DNA of 64,000 bases from Erythrobasidium yunnanense (Eukaryota > Basidiomycota > Cystobasidiomycetes > Erythrobasidiales > Erythrobasidiaceae): assembly GCA_001600175.1 (NCBI GenBank), contig BCJC01000002.1, positions 2,391,111-2,455,110 on the forward strand, read 5' to 3'. This document shows positions 9,650 to 20,492 of the stretch, in pieces. Each line of letters opens with the position of its first letter. Within the stretch, counting starts at the first letter, position 1. Both the position numbers and the translations under genes were made by a program. The notes beneath the pieces were generated by a model. The model searched no databases and was not told the DNA's origin. It was given only the letters and a program-made list of their open reading frames with translations.

Positions 9650-12505
9650 CTAGGTGATCAGAGTCTGGATCTTCGTGAGGATCGATCTGTAGAAGGAGAC
9701 GCGGGCTCAGCTGAGTTCGATCAACGCTGGAACATAAGCCATACTGAGAGTCCAAGCCTTGGAAGGGAACTATCCAAAGAAGAGAATTAGTCAAAGTTGT
9801 TGGGACGGAAGTAGAGTGGTCGAACTCACTTTGCTCGGTCAGACCACCGCATCCTTCTTTGGTCGTTCCCATTCGAGCGTATTTAGGAGTGAGATTGCGT
9901 TCGAGCAGCTGAGTACCGAGCTAGAAGCGCATTTGGTAATCAGTACACATTCGTCGTATAACCAAGGTAAGGCATGGAACCTACTCTCGAACCAAGTCCA
10001 GTCTTCTCGTTCCAGCTCTCGCAGACCAGGACAAACTTGCTGTTTCCGATCAAGTTCATAGCTTCTTCGTCGATCAAGTTGACGGAGACCTTGTTGATGA
10101 CACCGACTTTGAAGCCCTTCTCCTTTTCTGCGAGCCTATCGACGGCATCTACGACTCGATACCTAACGTTTCTCGGCATTAGCTTGTCCTAGCCTGCGAC
10201 AGGTTGAGGAAGGCTTACAGCATCTCTCCGAACGTGACTACCCATCCGACACAGGCTTTCGGGTCCGCAGCACCTCTTATGATCTCATCTTTTCCAGGAA
10301 CGAATTTGTAGTCTGAGCTTTCGAAGAAGCGTTCATTTGTACCTTCTTTGAGGATCCAAGGTACTTTTGCACGGGTCGAGAAGATGAAGCGGACACCGTG
10401 CTCGAAGAATACTTGGCTGACGACGGCTTTCATTTGCGCGGGATCGGCGGGGAAATACAGGTAGCTGTTCGTGTCGGCCAATCCGTTGTCGGCATACATG
10501 TTGTTGACGCCGAAATGGCAGGTGTTGTCGGCCATCTCGTCGACCTGTGAAGCGTATCAAATCAGCTAAAGCCCAGAGATAACAAACAGAAGACTACTCA
10601 CTCCAGAGTGACTGAAGTGGCAGAGGACATTGGCGTGATTGAGTCTAGCCATCGTAAGTTCCGAGACGATCATTTCCAAGAAAGCCGAGAAAGTCGAGAA
10701 GACACCAAATTTAGTCGAGTCGAATCCGAATCCCGCTGCAGCAGAGAAGTTTCCTCTCTCCATGATGCCCGAGGGGACGAAGACATCTGGATGTTTTTGA
10801 TGGATAGCTTTCAAGCCTGTTGAGCCTTCCAAGTCGGAATCAATGACCATGACGTCTTTCTTGCGCTCTGCGTTCTTGTCGAGCACGTCGTTGACTGCTT
10901 CGCCGAAGACTACGCGATTCGCGCCTACTTCCTTCGTAGAGCCGATATACAGGTACGGATTCGGGTGAGGTCTGATAGAGTCGAAGATTTTGGTGACGTG
11001 TCCTTCGTCGTCGTAGCCGCGCTTCTTGAGGTAGTTGAGCGCTTTGGCAACGGGGATCACATCGTGTCCGTGTGGACTACCTTCTATGCCTTCTACCCCA
11101 GGCGCCATCTTTCGTCGTGCCACAACTGCAAAAGGGCCTGGAGTGTTGACGGCTGTGCAGATGGCGGCGAACATCTCATCGAGGTTCTCTCCGTCGGCGG
11201 TGATGACCTTCAAGCCGTGGCCTTCGAGGGTCTTTTGCATGTCGTAGCCTTTCAGGTACTCCGAGGGATGTCCGGCGACTGCGATACAAGCCTCCATCAG
11301 CTTGTTCAAGCTTGTGCGCGCGCCCCGGGGGTTGTATACGCACTGGTAACATCGTTGTCATCGAAGAAGATCTGTCGAGATCCTTGATTTTAGTCTTGTG
11401 TTCTTTCAACAACAGTATACAGGCTAGCCTACCTTGACATTCAAATTTTGGGCGACGGCAAGTCTAGCAGCCTCTGCGTCGTTTCCTTCCTGGAACGATC
11501 CATCGGAGCCGAGACAGACGGAGATCTTGTCCTTGTTTGCGAGCGCAACACCGTTGACGAGGGGCCTGACAATTTACGCCTCAGCTGTGCTGTTGCGACT
11601 CTTGTCATGGGGTGTTACGCACCACATGTGGCCGAGACGGCCAGAGGAGAATTTGACTCCTGGAGTGAGCCCAAGTTCGGGGTGTCCTGCACAACATATC
11701 ATCTTTAATCCAGCCTCCCTTCTTCTCATTTTCAGTTGGAAGAGGTGTCACCCACCAGGGAGCTTCGAGTTTGCCTGTCTGTAGTAGAGCAGGTGTTCAG
11801 GAGGCAAGAATCCTTTTGCAGCCGCTAGGAAGTACTGCGTCGCGACTCTGTGTCCGGCTTCATCGAACATTGTAGGTACGAATTTGTCTTTCGTATCATC
11901 GCCTGCGAACAGCGCTTCGAGGATGCATACTTCAGGTACCTTCAGAAATATTCCTTAGCCTGTTGTACCTTCGCTTTTCAGCATAACAACTGACTGTATC
12001 ATATGGGCCTCCGGCTGCGCGTTATTCGAATTGTGTAGGCTCAGTGAGCGACAGTGTATATGTGAGAAGAGTACGTACTGTGCCCTGAAGCGCCAGAAGC
12101 TGCGCCCGTAGCAGTGAAGAGGATCTATGGATATGACGCAAATGAGCTCTTCGCTTCATAGATTGCATGGACTTGAGTGCAGCGCACAATGGAGTCCCTC
12201 ATGATCTGGATGTTGCGCTGGAGCTTTGTTCGCTGTTCGTCTGTAAGCTTCCCGCTTGAGATGTCGAGGTTGATGCCATGAGGGTTCCACTCCCATAGCG
12301 GGACAGGGAAGGTAGCTGCAGCGTCGCGATGAGCACATCATGAAAGAATGGGAGTGAGTGAATTAAGCCAGAAAAGAAGCAGCGAAAAAGGGCAGCAATG
12401 TCAGCTGGCGTTTCTTGTGTTTCGGGGATGACTTCAGCCCTTACACAGATCCCCTGTAGCTTGCGAGCCAGTCTCTGCAGTCGTCTTTTGTCCGTCACCG
12501 CGCAT
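9650..12505 (-). CDS. Transketolase-family thiamine diphosphate enzyme (non-standard type)
   Basis: Large multi-exon enzyme with the three transketolase domains. The N-terminal part reads WEWNPHGINLDISSGKLTDE, then FTATGAASGASGHTGGPYDT, then GHPELGLTPGVKFSSGRLGH. The middle carries VIDSDLEGSTGL, ERGNFSAAAGFGF and ADNTCHFGVNNMYADNGLAD, typical of the pyrimidine-binding domain. The C-terminal part carries GVINKVSVNLIDEEAMN and ends GLDSQSILTKIQTLIT. I recall this variety as annotated transketolase in some fungi and bacteria. It lacks the KSGHPGxPxG opening of the pentose-phosphate enzyme, so the true substrates may differ. The best start is an ATG at 12503-12505 in a short first exon spliced with GTAAGG. 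One early intron has a GTGCGC donor. Head-to-tail with the cupin gene 410 bases upstream. Confidence 0.8.
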
Positions 12506-12914
12506 GTTAGGTACTCTTTGTAGTTTGAGAGTGTCGAGTGAGCAAGAAGAAAGAGAGCAAAGCAAGACGCCGGGCGGAGGATTACGATAAGGAACGTTTT
12601 GATAGAGAAGAATGTCAAGCTCTTACAGGAGGTAAGTGAATAGCTGGTTGTATATACTTACTAGCTCACGATGAGATACAATTAGATTGGGGCGAATCAA
12701 TGCCGTCTGTCCCAACTACTCGACTCAGCGAGGCACGGTCAGCCCAATGAGTGTCTTTACATTCAGATTTTGATTCTGTCTTTTCATTCAGGAAGCGCCT
12801 ACCAGCTCAGTCTACTGTACAATCCTGCAGCGCGGCACACATAAAATCCAGAACTGCATTCACCTCAAGATCACCTGCAAGCCTCTGGCTCAATTTGGAA
12901 TAAGCTAAAGGGAA

Positions 12915-14180
12915 TCAGAGCGTAGCCTCGTAGACATCGTGCTTCGTTTTGTAGCCCGCAACGTATTTTCCAATCCCGAGGCCTGTACGCCCAGAGAGGG
13001 AGAGAGGGAGAGAGTCGCAAAGTCAGTGGAGAAGATTGATTGTCAGCTTGTTTACTACTGTTTTGGAGGTGAGCACGGAAATCTGGGACTGAAACGCACC
13101 TGCTACGTAGTTTGCCAACTGACCAGCTCCGAGCGGGATGTCGGCAATGATGACTGTATTCGAAAAGCGAGAAACCAAGAGTCAAAGAAGGAAGCGAAGA
13201 GTGAGTGATTGATTGAGCCAAATTAAAGCGCAAGGTCGAACAGCATAAAGAGAAGCGAGACACGCACCATCAGAATCATACATGTATGCCATGGCGTGGA
13301 AGAAGTTTGGTGTACGGCCTTGGAGGGCGTTCGAGTGTAGGAAGCCATAGAAGTTGCTGGTGCGGCCATCATTTGCGTAAGCTGGCAGTTACTTTACCGA
13401 GGAAGAGGAGGAACAGGCTTACCGGACGAAACTTCCGTCGAAGCCTGCGTCACGAGGTACAAGGCTGAGTGAGTGAGTGACAATATGTGGAGAAGCGAAG
13501 AGCTGCGCACCTGGGTTAGGCCCTCCTCGGACAGTGATCAATACTTCCATATCTTCACCGTCCTTTCCATCGCACCAGACTGCCATCGGTCTCGTTGAGT
13601 CAGTACATCCTCTTACTGTCGGGCAGAAGATCAAGGAGGATACGCACAAGTATGCGGCCTGCCAGGTGGGATCTGGACCTTCTCACCAGGCTTCAGAACA
13701 CCCTCCTTCCCGTCGAGGAGGTAGTGCATAGTTCCAGAGATGACATCGAATGTTTCCTGCAATTTAGCGGCGTCAGCTCACTGCAATTCTTCAACGCCGA
13801 TCAGATCGTTCGGCCGTACATGCTGGTAAATGTGCCACTGCGCAAGGGATCAGCTTGAGCACAAAGAAGAAGAGTGTAGAGAGAGCGTACGTGGTATGGC
13901 GGCGTTGCGATAGCCTGTCTCGAGTTTGTGAAGCGCGAAGTATGGTCGAAGATCTGTCTGCGGGTCGCTCCAGTATCAGCTGATCCTCCTCTTCCCGCAT
14001 GACTTATCAGCATACCTCGACGTGTAATGGTCTTTATCCCATTCCTGGTCCCAGGTCTAACAGAGGGTTCGCATGAATCAGTCGTAGTCGGCATTGGTTC
14101 AGAGCAGAGAGTTGAGGCACCTTGAATGCACCGCCAAAGTATGCGAGTCCACCATCTTCGCATGGTTCCAGGGGGAGCAT
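12915..14180 (-). CDS. Cupin-domain protein, ten short exons
   Basis: Small single-cupin protein, likely a metal-dependent enzyme or binding protein of unknown substrate. Spliced reading: MLPLEPCEDGGLAYFGGAFK, TWDQEWDKDHYTS, then the barrel with WHIYQHETFDVISGTMHYLL, LKPGEKVQIPPGRPHTFW and EVLITVRGGPNPGFDGSFVR. It ends after FFHAMAYMYDSD, ADIPLGAGQLANYVAG and a short tail stopping at TGA 12915-12917. The WH...QHE and PPGRPHTFW segments correspond to the two conserved cupin motifs. I count ten exons, including one of 18 bases (WHIYQH) and one of 22 bases. Four donors are GTGCGT or GTGCGC. Start ATG at 14178-14180. Resembles fungal cupins of secondary or carbohydrate metabolism only in fold. 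Confidence 0.78.
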
Positions 14181-14913
14181 CTTGACTGTGTTCGTATATC
14201 AGATTACCGGGTCAGGTCAGGTCACAGGTCATAGGCCGTGCATCCCGGGCAACTTGCGTTGTGGGAATAGGAAGCTCATGGTTGTTGAATGTTCAGAGTA
14301 ACTGATAGTCAAGTAACAGGTTGTAGGGAACGAAGCAGTCAGTCGCTCTTAACCGTCTACCGTACTCGCTTATCGTGCTCTGCGGCCGTGGAGAGACTCG
14401 GCCGGGATCTCAATCACAAGCTCGAGCTTGCTTTCAGTGCAGCAATGAGCTCCCTTCTAGCCCTTCTAGCTCTACTCATAACACATAACACCAACCGCGT
14501 AGATCCGACGCGAGGCCAGCTGCAAGCTGCAACTCAACGCGCCGTCCACCTCTCCTCTCGAAGGATGGCCTTAAATGCCAATCTGACCTTGAAACTATGG
14601 CATACGAGATATTGCGAGCAGTACAGTAATGGGCGCTGAGGCTGAGCTACGATTCAGGCCATATCAGAGCTACCGTACGTTCTGAACTCTTCGCTGTTGC
14701 AGGCTGACGTCTGTCCGTTGGGATGAGATAGGACGTCTCGCTGTCCAACCGACGACGTGCGTCTGTGCGCTGGTCGATGACGCATGCACCGTTGTGAATG
14801 CCCAGCTCTGACAGGGTTACGAGGAATTTGAAGACACTCCTTCTCTCTCTCTTCTCTTCCTTCTTCTCCCGCTCCTCCCTCCCTCCCTCACTCCCCATCC
14901 CTCCCTACCAACC
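14181..14913. promoter_or_regulatory. Divergent intergenic region with CT-rich leader
   Basis: About 730 bases between the cupin gene (minus) and the small coiled-coil gene (plus). Nothing here reads convincingly as protein. From about 14837 to 14913 the sequence is almost purely pyrimidine (CTTCTCTCTCTC, CTCCCTCCCTCC) and ends at CAACCATG. Such CT-rich leaders often precede strongly expressed fungal genes. Confidence 0.5.
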
Positions 14914-15626
14914 ATGCCCTTCTTCAACAAGGACAGACACGAGACTACAACCACCACCACTGCAGCATCAGCTCAACCAGCTACTACTCAGCCCGTCGTC
15001 GTAGAAGAGAAGAAGGGCCTCTTTGGCCGCAAGAAGACTGTTCACAGACAGTCGACAGACCTGTCTACTTCCCCTACCACTCACACTACCACTACCACAT
15101 CGTCAAAGCTCAAGTCGCCTACGTCACCTACGTCCAAGCATCATCATGGTCATGGTCATACAGCTACGCCATTGGCCGCTGGTGTAGCTGCGACTAGCGT
15201 ACTCCCAGCTGCGTGCGCATTCTCACTCTTAGTACAGTATCATATACCTACAAGCTGACATTATGTACATGAATGCAGCCGCGACAAGCTCCGACTTGCA
15301 GAAGAAGCAGAAGCGCATGCACGAACAGCACTAGAACAAGCAAGAGTAGCAGTAGAGACTGCAAAGAACCACTTGAAGGCTCTAGAAGCTGAGGCGGTCG
15401 CTCAGGTGCGATTCGTTTCCATTCAGTCTTGAGAGGGAATTGTACTGATATTTGGTCATTGGTGCGACAGGCCAAAGCTGCTGATCAGGCTGCGAGAGAA
15501 GCGAATGCAAAACTCGCTGAGCACCATGCTGTGCGTGCACATTACCTACTGCTCGAATTAGCATTCGCTGATAGAGATATCATTGCAAACAGATGTCCAA
15601 GCGCGCAGACAAGATGGTCAGAGTCT
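14914..15626 (+). CDS. Small low-complexity, coiled-coil protein
   Basis: Not recognised. The spliced protein is about 175 residues. Residues 1-85 are Thr/Ser/Pro/His-rich with a basic GLFGRKKTVHR motif and a HHHGHGH run. A GTGCGC donor in the codon after SVLPA joins to RDKLRLAEEAEAHARTALEQ. The chain continues as an Ala/Glu/Lys-rich helix (VAVETAKNHLKALEAEA, AADQAAREANAKLAEHHA) that should form a coiled coil, then a short tail MSKRADKMVRV. Four exons; three donors are GTGCG-type. Could be a membrane-periphery or stress protein, but there is no direct evidence for a role. Confidence 0.65.
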
Positions 15627-16045
15627 AGACTTGCTCTGCCGAACGATCTCATACTTGGAATATCTAGCTCGATGATATTCTGACAACGAGGGAGAGGAGT
15701 CGGGCCGAGACGCAAAGAAACGAGATGAACGAATGACCATTTTTGAACGCTGGAAAACCGGCATGAAAACGACTACGAGAAGCTGTTGTAGCTGATAGAC
15801 TATACTCTATATGCCTGCTCCCTAGCAGTAGTAATCCTGATATGCAAATTCCATTTCTCCGATTTCGAGCCCGTCGCTTGAAGAGACCTTGCTGCACTGA
15901 GGTTGTACATCGTGTCTTTGGTTACATCAACAAACATCCTGAGATAGAACAACGACAGTCTATCTACCAAGCAAGCAGAAAAAGAGAGACAGGGAGGTCC
16001 AATTACCTATATACTGAATGTATGCGCCAGTGCTCCCTGATCTCG
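15627..16045. other. Convergent intergenic stretch, no gene seen
   Basis: About 420 bases between the 3' ends of the coiled-coil gene and the MIS12 gene. No coding frame, repeat or motif stands out. Confidence 0.5.
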
Positions 16046-17264
16046 TTATGGCTGTATAAGCGTGTTGAGCGCCTGAACGAGAGACATAGTACATTAGCCA
16101 ATCATACTCTCTCGCCCCCTTCTTTCGTCGAATGCAAGCTAGACTCACCTTGATATCTCTAGCCGAGCCCTGCTGCATCAACCTTCTCGACAGGCTCTCC
16201 ATGCCCACATCTCCCTTCTCTTCTCCTGTCCCCGTTCCTCCTTCTTTCTGCGAGTCATCCAGCACCCTCTGCGTGACCCACGCTAGATACGCTTCTCGAG
16301 AGCGTTTCCATGCTGGCTGCGCGTCATCGTTGGCAGAGGGGGAAGAAGTGGAGAGGATGGAGGGAGGAGAAGTGAGTGATGGAATTAGGGATCTCAGTTG
16401 GGAAATATGGCTGGGAAGGGTGTTGGCTAGTGATTTGGACGGTGCAGAGAGCGTGTCTGCGGGAGTTCAAGGCATACATAGTCAGAACTTATGCATCTGT
16501 ATCATAGTGATGTGATGAGAGTGAATAAGCGCACCCCTTGTCCCGCCTGCACTGAGCAACTCCGACAGTGTACTCTTCATCTTTTTTAGCGCCAACACGC
16601 GGCGCGTCATTCTTTCATCCACACTATCAAGAATCGCAATCTCTTCTCTCAATCCATTCACTTTCGAAATCTCTTCTTCCAATTGTTTCATCAATGTTTG
16701 GTCATCGTTGTTGCCCTTCCCTAGAGACGAAGACGAGGACGAGGGAGGAAAGCCTTCGGGCGGATGATGGGGTAGTAAGATGTAGGGGATGAGCTCGATG
16801 GGCACTTTGAAGGTGTTTCGGATAAGCCACGTTTCAGCTTGGTCGAACCGGATGTCGACGGCCCCCATGAGGAGTGTTTCCAGTCGGTTCACGCCCTGCA
16901 TTCACATCCATAGCAATAATGTATATGCAAGTATCAGTGTCTTGCTTCCTTCTTTCAAGCGAAAGAATGTCGTTATTCTGCGCACCTTTGCAACCGCGTC
17001 TTTCCTCTCTTGATCTTGGTCGATGATCCACCGCTTGCCAACCTGTTCTTCAATCTTGTCCACTACATCGTATATCACATCATTTGCTAAATCCACGACG
17101 CGCGAAGTGAATGTCAAGGGCGCAAAGCCATACAGCTCTGTCGCGATCTCAGTCTGGATCTGGCTGACTTGGATCGAGGAAAGACTGTCGAGAGCGCTTG
17201 AGGGTAGGGGGAGGTCGTACACTTGAGAGATAGATGTTGGCCCAAACCGGTCGGGAGAATCCAT
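16046..17264 (-). CDS. MIS12: Mis12/Mtw1 kinetochore protein
   Basis: Predicted subunit of the MIND/Mis12 complex that links the inner kinetochore to microtubule-binding proteins. The N-terminal half has ELYGFAPLTFTSRVVDLAND, then DVVDKIEEQVGKRW, the conserved Mis12 head. The next exon has GVNRLETLLMGAVDIRFDQ and ETWLIRNTFKVPIELIPYI, matching the family segment with LE.LL......FD.FE.....N.F.IP. A long coiled coil follows (LMKQLEEEISKVNGLREE and onward). A third exon contains WKRSREAYLAWVTQRVLDD, and a tiny last exon encodes ALNTLIQP and stop at 16046-16048. Start at the ATG preceding MDSPDRFGPTS. One donor is GTGCGC. The coding region is short for the family but complete. Confidence 0.82.
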
Positions 17265-17434
17265 GATGAGAGAAGTCAAGAGTAAACAAAGCCCGAAAAG
17301 CACGACGATATGTCCAAAAAGCTCGAGAATACTGCATCAAAATCTTACTATGCTGTATAACATGCATCTATGGACATATCCTGTGCTATGCGCGATTTCC
17401 TACGCTCGTCCCTTGACTGTCGGAACAGCGGTAC

Positions 17435-18553
17435 CTATGCAAACACCTCCTTGTGCAGCCAATCTGCCACGTTCTGCTGCATGACTTCCTGTTTCTTGTT
17501 CAAGAATGCTTTCAGCTCCTTATCCTTATCCGTATCTCTGCGATTCTGGTTGAAACCATGTTCTACGCCCATGATTCTCTCCCATTTTATACCTCCCTTC
17601 TGCCAGCTCTCTCCTCCATCACTACTATCTGCAAACCTCTGCATCTCTCCACTCTCTCCCTCCGCCAACTTATCCGCCATATCGTTCGCTTCTCTGCATA
17701 GGAAATCGTACTGACAGCCTATGAAGTAGATCTTCTTGGGCAATTTCGACCTTTCCGCAAATATAGGAGATAGCAAAGGGTTTCTATAATCTGTCCCAGC
17801 GGGAATGTAGGCATAGTTGAACATTGGCCCTAAAGAAGTGAGTAGATCTTCTTTTTTACCAGGTGCGATGGTCGAATAACCTTGTTTAGTAGCTAGGTCG
17901 CGGCAGTAGTCCACTACGGGATAATACGCTACCACGCCTTTGATCTTGTCGTGCAAGCCGCGAAGCTGGACAGACGTCAATGACAAGTTCCCGCCAGCTG
18001 AATACCCTCCAATGGCCACTTTCGTCTTGTCGACGTATTTATCGAGAGAGGTATCGGCTAAAACCTCTTCGATGAGTGCTGCGACATCGTATACGGCTGT
18101 AGGGAATTGGTGTGAAGGTCCTTTTCGATATCCAATAGCGACTACCGCAATGCCGTGCTTCTGAGACAGGATATGATTATCGATATCATCTGTGCGCGGG
18201 TCACAGATTGTGAATCCACCACCGAAGACGTCTACACGCTCATGCATCAGCCCATTCTAAATCTGCTGAAGCGTGCTCAACCTACCTAAGAACAGCGGAG
18301 CTTTGGTACTACTTTTCCCATTCGCCTGCGCAGGTGGGATGAAGACTCTCGTCTCGATGAAAGACGCAGCAGGGTACGTCTTGGTATATGTAGGTGCATA
18401 TTTAGGCGGCAGCTTGCGTCGGTTGAGCGCGAATCTGACGAGCCATTGGAGGAGTTTCGCTTGGATGTAGAACCGGATGCGTGTAGTGAAAGGGAGTAGA
18501 GCAGCATAGTATTTCGAATCGCTTTTCTTCGCGCCGAGAGCTTGGTCCGCCAT
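17435..18553 (-). CDS. Alpha/beta hydrolase fold-3 esterase/lipase-like protein
   Basis: Two exons (18286-18553 and 17435-18231) give 354 residues in a closed frame. The oxyanion-hole region reads LDVFGGGFTICDPR, where hormone-sensitive-lipase relatives normally have HGGGF, so the His is replaced by Phe. The nucleophile elbow is GYSAGGNLSL (Ser). GTDYRNPLLSPIFAE and the late VEHGFNQ provide the probable Asp region and catalytic His. An N-terminal hydrophobic helix (AKLLQWLVRFAL) may associate with membranes. Likely a carboxylesterase or deacetylase of unknown substrate. Confidence 0.8.
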
Positions 18554-18865
18554 ATTGCAGTCTGCTAGAGCCGCTGTCAGCTTGATGAAATACCGTAGTG
18601 TCGCAGGAGGTTTGCGTACACTACTGAGTAACAGAAGTGATCTTGCGATGGTGCAAAGGAAAGGAAAGAACGCTCACTTTCAGCACGGACTGACCTCGCT
18701 AATCTACCCAGCCGGAGCTGCCGGACTTTACGGAGACTTTGCTCAGAAACTATACGCGTGAAGGTCCTAACAATGTTGCATTGCATGCATTGCAGAAGCT
18801 CTAGCACGTTAGCACGTAACTTGTGATATGAGATCTCTGACAGCTGACATCTTCCCTGCTCTATC

Positions 18866-20252
18866 TTATCGACAAATGAACGCTATTCCCCTAGACTCGC
18901 AATCCAGCTGTACCTGCCTAGCTTCTCCACTCTTGTCCGTCTGCCATTCTACTCCCATGCCCACCAGATCCAATCTCTGAATATCCAACTTCCTGTCCAT
19001 GAGAGCTGCCAACACGTCTCCAGGTGCAATCCCGCTAGGATTCGCTGCTATAGCTTCTTGCTCCGCTTTCTGTTGATGATCACTTGTAGGTCGCAGAGAG
19101 CGTAGTGGCCATGCGTTAAAGAAGCTCAGGGTGCGAAGCTGAAGGTCGGATTCTTGTATCTCCTCGAAGATATCGCTCGATACGCATAGCAGGCCACCTA
19201 GTGCTAGATGCCGTATGTTGGGTATGTACTGAATTATTTCGTTCCCTATCCTTTGTGGGATCTGAAGCATTTCGATCGGGTAGTAGAAGTCCCCATTGGC
19301 TGAAAGTGTGCCGTTGACAAAGGATGCATACAGCTCCTCACGATCTATGACTGGCTGAGGTGCGCCTGTCCCGAGTTCAAGGTGTACGAGCTCCTCTCCT
19401 CGGTCGTCTAGCAGATCATGAAGGAACTGAGCATCCAATCGCGTATCGCGGACGACCAGCTTGGTAAGATGCGTTGCTTTTCGCACGAAGTCGAAGATCT
19501 TCCCAAAGACGATTTCTGGAGAGTTGCGTATGGTAAAGGACGTGAGGTTTGGCAGGACGAGCTCTGCGGCGTCGACGTATTGCTCATTGTGGCTCGCAGC
19601 CGCGTTGACATTATCGATGAGAAGTGTCTGAAGCAGAGGTAGCTTCTCTATGAGCTGCATGACATGCATCATCGGCTCTGTGACCGTATTATAGATTGCG
19701 AGCGAGGTGACGGTCTTCGCGAAGCCTGCCAGACGGCTGATATAGGTACCAGACGGGAGTGGCTTAACCAGCCGTATCTGCTCATTCATGCTTATTCTGA
19801 GCATATAGACGTCCGGCAGAGCTGCAATCATCTGATCGATGTCTTTATCGTCCAGGCCGCCGAAGGCCTCGCCCGTCCTTTCGAAGTGCAGGTCCAGAAC
19901 GCGTATCAGACTGGAAGCTAGAGTAAGAGGTGTCTTCTTGAACTTGTTTCCACGAAGAAGAGCTGCGAGCTTTGTCCACTGTTTCGAGCATGTCAGCATC
20001 TAGACTCTTTGCTTCGCTTACGCATGTACAGCGTACCTGCGACTTGGTAGATAGTTGCACCTCACTCCAGTACACCGGCCTTGCTGCATTCCGAAATCGT
20101 TTCCCGCTTTTCATCAAAGCCAGTAGGAAGGTCGAAGTCGCATGCGATCTAGGTTCTTCAGCGATGCCAGAGTCGAAGTGAGAGACGATCTCTAGAAGGA
20201 GCTCGACAGGCAGGGTGTCCAGTAGGTCTGAAAGAGGTTTTGCTTGTGTCAT
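18866..20252 (-). CDS. F-box/leucine-rich protein, array copy 1
   Basis: First of six head-to-tail paralogues. Exon 1 begins MTQAKPLSDLLDTLPVELLL, an F-box-like start (LPxELLLxI), and ends STKSQ. A 59-base intron joins it to WTKLAALLRGNKF. The second exon has irregular leucine-rich units (LPLLQTLLIDN, LVLPNLTSFTIRNS, HLTKLVVRDTRLDAQFLHDL, IPNIRHLALGG) and closes with the family tail NPSGIAPGDVLAAL, LDIQRLDLVGM and QLDCESRGIAFICR. The frame is intact. F-box proteins usually recruit substrates to an SCF ubiquitin ligase; here that role is inferred only from the motif. Confidence 0.75.
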
Positions 20253-20492
20253 GGCCTTGCTGGGCGGTTTGGGCTGAGTTCGCAGGCGTCATTTTCAGCT
20301 AGATGACACTGCAGACTTGATGTCCTTCATACAGCTAGGAATGTCATAGCATTTGATGCGAGGTTTCGAACAAATCGGAACAAACGAACGCGCACGTCTG
20401 AGCCAAGGCAACCGTGTCCGGCGTCATTAGATGGCATTGCAATACAGCAACAGTGAAAGTCCACGACTCTGTGATCTTGTGCGATGAGTCTA

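Noticed and set aside
9650-14180. Metabolic gene cluster of transketolase, cupin and hydrolase
   Set aside because: MIS12 and the coiled-coil gene lie between the cupin and hydrolase genes, and no tailoring or backbone enzyme is present, so a biosynthetic cluster is not supported.
14289-14639. Plus-strand open frame in the cupin upstream region
   Set aside because: Composition and lack of motifs suggest chance; the region is better read as promoter.
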